The position numbers were made by a program, and so were the translations under genes. Of a stretch of DNA of 64,000 nucleotides, positions 56,798-64,000 are shown piece after piece. This DNA is from Ilyonectria destructans (Eukaryota > Ascomycota > Sordariomycetes > Hypocreales > Nectriaceae). The notes beneath the pieces are model-generated. The model was not told the origin of the DNA, made no database searches, and saw only the letters and a list, made by a program, of their open reading frames with translations. The stretch spans positions 2,294,001 through 2,358,000 of the forward strand of contig JAHEWK010000009.1 in the NCBI GenBank assembly GCA_020740775.1, written 5' to 3'. Numbering within the stretch: the stretch's first letter is position 1; each line of letters opens with the position of its first letter.

Positions 56798-57888
56798 TCA
56801 AGTCCGACTGTCAAACGACTGAAAGGGGTTGTAGCCATTTTCGGCCTTCGTTACGCACTCTTGGACGACTTCGACCAAGTCTTCCTTTGGCAATCCAAGC
56901 AATTGATTTTGCAGTTTATCTTCGTAGTTCAACTTCTGTCCCTCTGGCGACAATAAAAACGAGTAGTACGTCTTGACAAGTCCCCTGAAGTCACCAGTCG
57001 CAGCAGTTGCCTTTCCGTCAGCCATGCGGTCCTTGGTAGTCTCATACGCAATAGTCCAATCGGCATCTGTTGTGCCCGTGGCAACCTGAAGAGTGTTGAA
57101 GATATCGCGCTGGCTGATGAAGAAGCTGGAGACGTATAGCGGCTGGTTTCTAAACCGAGACACAGTGGGCGAGGTGTCGTTTTCGTCATCCGGTAGCTGC
57201 TTGAGACTCACAAATGCCGCAAGAGAGCGACCGTATTGAGCCCATGTTGTCGTGTTGATTTTGGCCATTCCCTGGTCGAAGAAGGTGACCTGGCGGCCCT
57301 TGATGTCAAACCCAAGAAAGTTTGGCCCGGCTGGAAAGCCGTAGTCGAACCAAACACTTCCAACAAGAACCGTCCAGGAGCTAACTCCAACGCGCTCTAT
57401 GGTAGTCAAGAGTGACCTCAGAGGCGCGGCGGGGAAAAAGTCGTCGACCAATCCTTGGTTGTTGACGACAATATTCGATGCGTAGACGTTCGGCACGATG
57501 TACGGCACGCCTGCTTTGCCTGCAGCCCTGACGATACGATGGTGGACTTCGATGTCGACACCATGGGCGAGAGTGATGACGAGAGCCTGTTGCCCCGCAA
57601 GAGCAGTGCTGATCGACTCCTCGTCGTCGTAGTCCACCGTCGCAACTTGAACACTGGGCGGGAGTTTTGTCTCACTGCTGGCACGGGTCAAAGCAGTGAC
57701 AGTGTGTCGGCCTGTCTTGAGAAGTTGCTCCGTCATATGCGCGCCCTGACGGCCTCCTGCCTAGTATAAGTCAGTGTCTTATCCTCGAACGGCGAAGGAA
57801 TGTCTGTACGTACACCGACGATGGCAACTCTCTCAATGCGATTGGTAAAGCCCCGGGGCTGGTCTTTGGCGTACTTTGTTGAGGCCAT
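56798..57888 (-). CDS. NmrA-like/isoflavone-reductase-type NAD(P)-binding protein
   Basis: Two exons on the minus strand: 57814-57888 and 56798-57760, giving 345 residues. Splicing joins VAIVG to AGGRQGAHM and so restores the dinucleotide-binding GxGGxQG motif at about residues 23-31; the unspliced frame would lose it. Later features are ALVITLAHGVDIEVHHRIVR and YIVPNVYASN. The C-terminal part varies as usual for atypical SDRs of the NmrA/phenylcoumaran-reductase type. They act as reductases or redox-sensing regulators. The promoter carries the CGGACTCCG element also present in the neighbouring regulator/epoxide-hydrolase promoter, suggesting shared control. Confidence 0.9.
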
Positions 57889-58452
57889 CTTGATGTCTTG
57901 TTGTGTTGCGAGACTGGATTTCAGGAGTGCAAGAGTGATCGAATTTGAGTAGACGAGGAGATGGGAGTTGTTCAAGCCAAATGCTGAGGCTCTTATATGA
58001 TTGACCCTTGGACTTTTAGCCACACAATAGAAACACCTCAGGACTACTTTATTCGTGGTCCCAGGTCCCTGTGTTGGCTTACTCTACCCTTGCTTCAATT
58101 TGCAATCCGGACTCCGAGCCGGAGTTCCGCGGGTGTGTCAGCCAACTCTTAGTAACCTAGCTAAAGCACGCAATTGAATTGGACCCCAAAGCTGATTATC
58201 AACCATGATGACAACAAGCACCTTTGTTCTGACCTTATACTCCCTGTTGCAGGAGCGGGACTAGAGACACCCACGTTCAAATATCCAGGTCCCATCGCAG
58301 AGAAATCAATTTTTAACCGCTGATTACGTTTCCTGCCTCGACTAGGAAATGTCTCTAAGTCGACCACGTGCTGCCACCTAGTCTCAGAAATTGATTTTTT
58401 TTTCATAAATGATGATTATTTAGTATTGCAATCTCATGCAAATGCAACCTCG
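57889..58452. promoter_or_regulatory. Promoter region of the NmrA-like gene
   Basis: Contains CGGACTCCG at 58108-58116, immediately followed by GAGCCGGAGTTCCGCGG, about 220 bp upstream of the start codon. The remainder up to 58452 shows no gene. Confidence 0.5.
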
Positions 58453-58815
58453 CTATGCCTTGATATTTCTAGCCACCCTTAACAAAACCCAAAACAGTAA
58501 GCGATATACAATAACGGCTGCCATCTCCAAGACGCTAACGACTGGATCTTCGTTAAACTTGTAAAGCTTTAGAGCTTCATCCCCAGTTGCAATCGGGCAA
58601 GATTCACTGTCGAATTTGCACTCGAATTCTAATCCTCGCATCGAGTAGTATGCCACAACGCGCACTTGATAGCGGATGGGCGGCAAATAGTTCAGCGCCA
58701 CAAATAGCGACGGCATGCCGAGCGAAAGAATTCCAGCCATGCCGTTAGCCAAAGCCAAAAATGCCCCTATAAGATCAATTGCAAATCCTGTGTGAGAAAG
58801 GAGCGTATTGAACAT
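58453..58815 (-). pseudogene. C-terminal fragment of an ABC-G (PDR/White-type) transporter
   Basis: A 120-codon minus-strand frame matches only the end of an ABCG half-transporter. It has the last extracellular loop (NYLPPIRYQVRVVAYYSMRG, then CPIATGDEALKLYKFNED, the TGEQVL-like motif) and the final membrane helix (VLEMAAVIVYRLLFWVLLRV). No ATP-binding cassette or earlier membrane helices are found upstream within 600 bp. The ATG at 58815 lies inside a helix. It is therefore a leftover of a larger transporter gene, not a functional pump. Confidence 0.72.
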
Positions 58816-59483
58816 GATGCCGAGCGACCTGGCTGTTTGAATGAACTCCTCGATGATCTACGCAATGCTATCGAGTGCATTGCTTACTGCCGTACAAAAT
58901 CTGTATTATAGCCTGACGTACTTCTCGTCGTTCGCAACCCCGCCGTTTAGAGAAGTGGAACGAGACTGGGGCTGAATTCGACGTTTTTGACTCACTGAGC
59001 ATGCACACATTACGCGTTTTTGTCCACATTTCTTCATGTTGAACCTGTCCTCTTCCCGGATCACTTTGTTGAGGCTGTGCCTGCCAATCATTGCTCACAA
59101 CGGTAGAAAATGAGTTATTTTTACTTTTTTCCGGAGACGTTGCAAAACTCAAATTTGTACAATGACGTTTTGGCGCGTCAGCAAAACTGTCGCAAATCAT
59201 ACACGCTCGGACGGCTGATGACGCGCAGGGATTGTCATGCAAGTTACTTTTGCTGAATCATTGTTTGTTGATTCCAGTGAGGACGCCACCTGGCTTTTCG
59301 TCTTTACTGTGTCCAGATTTCAAGTCGCGTTGTCGAGGACCACAACACGCGTGATAAGCGGGGTTCAGCCAGCCAACACGAAGTCGATCGAAATTATCCC
59401 CTGAAATGATGACAGGTTTTACAACATATCAATCGACACCTGAGAAAGACGTGGGCTGTTCATTGGCTTCCATTACAATCACC
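58816..59483. other. Intergenic region
   Basis: Separates the ABC relic from the GH12 gene. Minus-strand frames here (58868-59242) show no transporter similarity or other recognisable feature. Confidence 0.4.
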
Positions 59484-60623
59484 ATGAAACGGAGTCCCAT
59501 CTTGAGACTCCTTGCTCTGCTGTTGCTAGGCGCCAGCTCGGTGCAGGCCAAGACAGACGATGTCGAGGTCATTTGCGGCCACGAAAGCGTCGGCGATGTT
59601 GCAGAGCCTCTCATGTGTAAGCACACTTCAGAACTCGACTCGAGTGAGAGCTTGGCGAGCTGACTCTGCACTCAGACTACCCAAATCCCTGGAACCCCAA
59701 AAGCCCAGACGGCGGGTTTTCTTGCATGAGGGTTGATACCAGCATACCAGCCTACGACGCAACATGGAACTGGGGCGCGAACATTCAGGATGTACACTCT
59801 TTCCCGTACGTGCGGTTTGGCAGCGATGACCTCCCCATCCGTCTCAGCAACCTTCGGTCCATCCATCTGTCGACCGATTGGATCATGACAGCCGGTGCCA
59901 TCAGCGAATTTCCACGCACCTTTACCGAGTCTATTTGGAGTGAGAATAAGAATAAGCTGGAGAAGAATAATATCCAGGCCAACGCAGCTTGGGACTTCTT
60001 CCTTGACAATGATCGCAACAAGACGCTCTACCCGCAAGTGGCAGCCATCGAGTTCATGGTCTGGCTCGGTAGTGTGGGCGACCCTTGGTGGCTCGGCCGC
60101 TCGGACGGGACAATCTTGTCCAATATAACGCTTGGAGATGTCGAGTTGTGAGTTTCAATTTCCCGTCACCCTTTTGCTCAACTGGCTGCTAACAATCTTC
60201 AGCTCCCTTTACTATGGGCGCAACTCGGGCGGCACCCACGTCTTCACCGCAGTGCCCCGCGACGGCAAGGATATTCTCTCTATCGACCAAGACTTCTATC
60301 CTCTCCTTGAGTTCATTCTCAAAGACGCTCACAATCATCCCGAGATCCCAGACGACCTGCCAAAGGATCCATACCTGGGTATTGTCGAGTTTGGCACCGA
60401 AACCTGGTTCTCCGACGGAAATGCGACATTCACAGCAGCCAACTTTGGCATGAAGCTGGACGGAGACGTTGACTTGAACGGCGGCAACTCTAGTGAGAAC
60501 AACAGCACTTCTGGAGGCAGTTCGTCAGGCGGGGATGACGACAGTGCGGCTGTGATGCTAGATGGGTTGCCGGTGTTTGTGTATACCATGGCAGTCATGT
60601 TGATCGTCAGGGCTCTCTGGTAG
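59484..60623 (+). CDS. GH12-type endoglucanase, probably GPI-anchored
   Basis: Three exons: 59484-59616, 59676-60147 and 60203-60623, giving 341 residues. Start MKRSPILRLLALLLLGASSV is a signal peptide; an in-frame ATG 26 codons upstream was rejected because it would bury it. The beta-jelly-roll core has ATWNWGANI, then AAIEFMVWLG with nucleophile Glu170, and VEFGTETWFS with acid/base Glu268, the two GH12 glutamates in the expected order and spacing. The tail is Asn/Ser/Gly-rich (GGNSSENNSTSGGSSSGGD). A final hydrophobic stretch (GLPVFVYTMAVMLIVRALW) suggests a GPI anchor, so the enzyme may stay on the cell wall. It would cleave beta-1,4-glucan or xyloglucan. Confidence 0.82.
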
Positions 60624-61459
60624 TAGATGAGAATAGCTGATTTGACACATGCTATAAATTGAAGTAGAATGAAAACATGTCCGATCTCGGATCTGTTCTC
60701 GTCCCGTACGTGTCCTCAATTATTCAAGACAAATAGTCAAAAGCCAGCAGCTTTAATACTGTCAGCTTCCTGCACAGCGTGAATCTTATCATCCAAACTC
60801 TCTAATCGCATCGTCTCATCCCATTGAGGATTCCGCTTGTAGCTGCAGGAATAGGTCTTGTTGGAACAGCTGGGATGAAATTTATTTTTTCAAGGAAGAA
60901 CAAGAACAGCAAAGATAAGATGTGGGAGGTTCAAGATCACTCATGATAGAGTATAACTGCTATGGGGTGTGACTGGAGTATGTAGGAGATATACCTAATT
61001 CTGACTTTAACTAATACAAATAAAACCCTTGGCAATAAAAAGCATCTACCGCACTTCTTTTGGGGGCTACGCTTTGGTCTTACAGTATTGGCAAGTACAC
61101 CTTGCTCTGTTTCATTATTCTATACGTCCAGGCAAGCTACCGTTCTGCTATTATATCCTAAAACTTCTCCATATTATAAGCTGAAGGATTTAAACTACAT
61201 TAAACTTATATACTAAACTTCTTGAAACACGTCTTCTTCATGGAGTGATGAAAAAAATAGGCAGGCCGGTGGTGGTCCATGGGCTAGCACCACCAGCGCA
61301 GATATTTGACAGCAACCGCATAGCGAGGAAACACAAATTCCCCCTTTCTTCCTCCTCAACACTGGATAACTTTATACGCGGGACTACTTTGTTAAATACA
61401 CAGGGCCTGCCCCTTGCAAACACAAACTCTTTACTCGTTAAATCGTACCTAACGCTATA
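60624..61459. other. Convergent intergenic region
   Basis: About 835 bp, AT-rich, between the 3' ends of the GH12 and HET genes. No gene is seen. Confidence 0.4.
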
Positions 61460-63154
61460 TCATCGTAGTAGTAATCGCCTAACAGGCTGCCATTCAATCT
61501 CAGTAACAGAATTGCTTGGCTTTCCGTAAACCGTTTTCCAAGTAACAACGCCCAAACGTTCACATTCAGCACCTTCTAAGTCTTCCTCGGTACCACGGCC
61601 TGGTATATATATGAGGAGGCCGACGTGCATCCGATTCCATGTCTCGCTCTTGGCAGTCCACCCTCTTCCAACATCTCCCAGCAGGAGAACCCTCACCTTT
61701 TCAGAGTCAAATTGGGTAGAACTATACTTACGTGCATTGCCAGTATATCTCCGCAGACAATACATCTCGGATATTCGAAAGGAGGAAACCTTGGAAATAT
61801 CGTGGTCCAGATGTAGATTAGCATCGGGTCCCCATCCTTCTTCGTCGGAGGAGCCAAACACCATGCCGCCATCCGCTGATATCGCATGACACAATGTCAG
61901 AAATTGACAGTAGCTTCCAGTGGCAACATAGTCGCCATCTATGAGTTGGATATTGGCAAGAATGTTGGGGTGTCTGTATAGTATGAGGCTGATGGGAACT
62001 TTTGACTCCCCAGTAATTTGCCAGGTCGTCCCATATCTTGGGCGAGCAGTATGAACGAAGAGCTGGCCTAAGATGGGGCTACGTTGGTTGATTGCTCCTG
62101 CGAATTCAGTTACGAGTTCTTCCAGGGACGGGTTCTCGTTTGGCCGAGCAGACTTTCCAACACAGATGCCATATATCTGCATGATCGCATAGATGCGGTC
62201 CTCTTTCCGGCTTGTGGTACGGTAGCGAGCTGTTCCATACTGAACGTTTGGATTGGTGCTGAAGAGATAGTAGAATCCCGCTTGGACTATCTTTTGCATA
62301 GTTTGCTTAATCCCGTAGGCGGTCTGCGCCAAAAGCGGCACCAATGTCACCTGGCGTTCTACTTTAGCCAAGTTATTGTAGACATTCCGACAGTGGTTGA
62401 TGAACATGGTCAGGTACATGCGACGCGCTGTTGGCTCCTTTTCCCATAGCACAGGTTCACCTTCGGTGGACAAGACAAGAGCATCATGCCTCAGGACAAC
62501 CTCTTGTAGGGTCCACAATGACGAGAACCATGGGTCACTAAATACGCGGCTAAAAGCGTTCTGGAGCTTATCAATCGCAGAGTCAAAGTCGATATTGATC
62601 GAGGGACGGTGAACATACTCATCGAGAATGAGACTGTAGTCCAGGATATTATCCAGAGCAGATTGGAGTTGTCCACTTTGTATTCGAGACAGCCAAACAA
62701 AGGTGTTTCGTGCTTGCTTGAAGATGCTAGCTTGTTGACCGATCTCGATGGCGGCTTGAGAGTTTTCAACACCTCCATTCTGGTCGATGCAGCCGACGTC
62801 TATCCAGACCCAATTGGTGCCTTCCATTTGTATTTTATGGACAACGTTTTGGAACGCCCGCACGGTAAAATGCTCCTGCTTCACAGCAGGAATTCTCCAT
62901 GGAGTGTTCTTGATGGGTAGCGCCGGCGCACCCTGTGCCGAGCCGTCTCCAATCCTCCAGCGACCCCAGGTGTATGATAGCGTGCTATATAAGGGCTCCT
63001 TGACCCTTAATTCGCCAAACTTATATACATTGGAGTCGTCTCTGGAGATAGACGTCATGGTTGGTATGTGGATCAGCCGCTGTGGCCAGTACTCGCCGAC
63101 GTTCTCCCATCCGTAAGGGAGCCGCCCGCTTTCGTACGGATGATCCTTTCTCAT
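61460..63154 (-). CDS. HET-domain (heterokaryon incompatibility) protein
   Basis: 564 residues in one frame from MRKDHPYESGRLPYGW. The HET domain covers about residues 50-200: YSTLSYTWG, then NWVWIDVGCIDQ and FKQARNTFVWLSRI, the three classic blocks. The rest lacks known repeats. HET proteins trigger cell death after fusion of unlike hyphae, usually through a TIR-like N-terminal core. An alternative start exists: ATG at 63198-63200 followed by GTATGT and an acceptor AG just before GATCATCCG would splice M-T onto DHPYESG, replacing MRK. Both give nearly the same protein. Confidence 0.85.
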   Translation of the reverse strand: MRKDHPYESGRLPYGWENVGEYWPQRLIHIPTMTSISRDDSNVYKFGELRVKEPLYSTLSYTWGRWRIGDGSAQGAPALPIKNTPWRIPAVKQEHFTVRAFQNVVHKIQMEGTNWVWIDVGCIDQNGGVENSQAAIEIGQQASIFKQARNTFVWLSRIQSGQLQSALDNILDYSLILDEYVHRPSINIDFDSAIDKLQNAFSRVFSDPWFSSLWTLQEVVLRHDALVLSTEGEPVLWEKEPTARRMYLTMFINHCRNVYNNLAKVERQVTLVPLLAQTAYGIKQTMQKIVQAGFYYLFSTNPNVQYGTARYRTTSRKEDRIYAIMQIYGICVGKSARPNENPSLEELVTEFAGAINQRSPILGQLFVHTARPRYGTTWQITGESKVPISLILYRHPNILANIQLIDGDYVATGSYCQFLTLCHAISADGGMVFGSSDEEGWGPDANLHLDHDISKVSSFRISEMYCLRRYTGNARKYSSTQFDSEKVRVLLLGDVGRGWTAKSETWNRMHVGLLIYIPGRGTEEDLEGAECERLGVVTWKTVYGKPSNSVTEIEWQPVRRLLLR

Positions 63155-64000
63155 GTCAGTAATAGAATAGTCCCTGGTGACGCTCTATACATACCGTCAT
63201 TTTGATTGTCCTTTCAGCACGTTGCTACCAGACCCGACGGAAGACTTGGAATGAGGGAATTTCGTGGCGAGAAGCCAAACTCATAAGCCCACCATTGGGC
63301 ACCAATATTGGGTAAGCTGCATTCTGTTGGATCTGCAAGCTACCACGTGATCTTCTGCACTTTCATCTCTGGTTAAATCTGAGTAGGCATATCACTATGG
63401 CTTGGTGAGGGAATGTGATGCTCTATTCAGTCAAAGAAAAGAGCTTTCGAGCACTCAGCATTATTCGTCTAAGAGTCTATTGCGGCGGTGTGCCAAATGA
63501 ATAGAGTGAGAGGTACGGGTCAATCAGCGTAGAGTCGGAGGTAGGGGTGCTTGTGTTGTAATATTAATATCTGAGCCTTCTAACTCAAGACGCCGCTTGC
63601 CCTGTTTTATTCTCCTTCGGTGCCTGACTGTTAAATCACTTGTGACTACCTAGCCTGTTCCTCCCATCCAACTCGCTTAACATGCGACAATTGCGCAGCT
63701 TGGGAAAGGAGGGCAGATACAAGTTCAAACTACAGAAAGAAAAGTGACCTAAAATAAAGTAGAGGAAAGTCTACAATCCTCTGTTTATAATAGGAAGTAG
63801 TGATTCAAGATAAGGTTATTGCTCACCAGCAGCAAGGTCGGGGACAGAACGGCTGAGTTGAGGAGTTGAGGGACAGGCAAATGCATAATATCTTGATTTT
63901 ACAAGACACTATATGTCACGGCACCAGATTCAGTACTAAGTATGTGCTTCTATTGTTTGCGGCTACAGTTCGACATTAATCTATCTGACATTTTTAAGCA
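63155..64000. other. Gene-free right edge
   Basis: Promoter of the HET gene (with a possible short first exon at 63195-63200) followed by about 800 bp of unique sequence with no gene seen. Confidence 0.4.

Noticed and set aside
1..64000. CRISPR arrays, riboswitches, bacterial-type operons or insertion sequences
   Set aside because: The DNA is eukaryotic with spliceosomal introns; no regularly spaced repeats or prokaryotic mobile elements were found.

Overview
The window is nuclear DNA of a filamentous ascomycete (Pezizomycotina). Most genes carry short spliceosomal introns of about 47-76 bases with GTRNGT-type donors, CTAAC/CTGAC-like branch sites and CAG/TAG acceptors. The protein families are typical of such fungi: Zn2Cys6 and bZIP-DUF3425 regulators, CFEM, PTH11-type receptor, HET domain, PD-(D/E)XK-like domain, mucin-like secreted proteins, and condensation-like acetyltransferases. 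The species cannot be named from the sequence.

Layout. 0.3-1.3 kb: ankyrin protein (-). 3.1-9.2 kb: two secreted, Ser/Thr-rich proteins (+). 10.3-11.9 kb: alcohol-acetyltransferase-like enzyme (+). 12.2-12.6 kb: a tiny three-exon ZNF706-like zinc protein (-). 13.2-16.0 kb: secreted subtilase (-). 18.5-20.9 kb: divergent short-chain dehydrogenase and bZIP factor. 21-29 kb: F-box protein, a broken GTPase fragment, a coiled-coil gene with an in-frame TAG, a three-copy 221-bp tandem repeat, and a PD-(D/E)XK-like protein. 31-32.7 kb: sugar transporter. 33.5-35 kb: decayed zinc alcohol dehydrogenase and another relic. 35.17-35.35 kb: initiator tRNA-Met gene. 37-37.9 kb: pirin. 38.9-39.2 kb: flavin monooxygenase relic. 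39.7-40.9 kb: six-exon PTH11/rhodopsin-type receptor. 42.7-43.4 kb: small cysteine-containing secreted protein. 47.2-48.3 kb: CFEM membrane protein. 50.5-57.9 kb: a likely functional group of a secreted BBE-type FAD oxidase, a Zn2Cys6 regulator, a divergently transcribed secreted epoxide hydrolase and an NmrA-like reductase. The last promoters share CGG(N3)CCG palindromes. 58.5-63.2 kb: ABC-transporter C-terminal relic, GPI-type GH12 glucanase, HET-domain protein.

The most striking object is the initiator tRNA-Met gene on the minus strand (35172-35354). It is broken by two insertions of 56 and 55 bp, at tRNA positions 26/27 and 46/47. Neither lies at the canonical 37/38 site. Both insertions look like ordinary fungal spliceosomal introns: GTATGT or GTACGT donor, CTAAC or CTGAC branch site, CAG acceptor. 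Removing them exactly leaves a 72-nt initiator tRNA with every stem paired, a CAT anticodon, the three G:C pairs of initiators and the A54-type T loop. The gene keeps Pol III box A and box B and has downstream T runs. This implies a Pol III transcript matured by the spliceosome.

Long AT-rich or gene-free stretches (16-18.5, 28.8-31, 35.4-37, 43.4-47.2, 48.3-50.4 kb), together with five broken gene relics, suggest an accessory, rearranged part of the genome.
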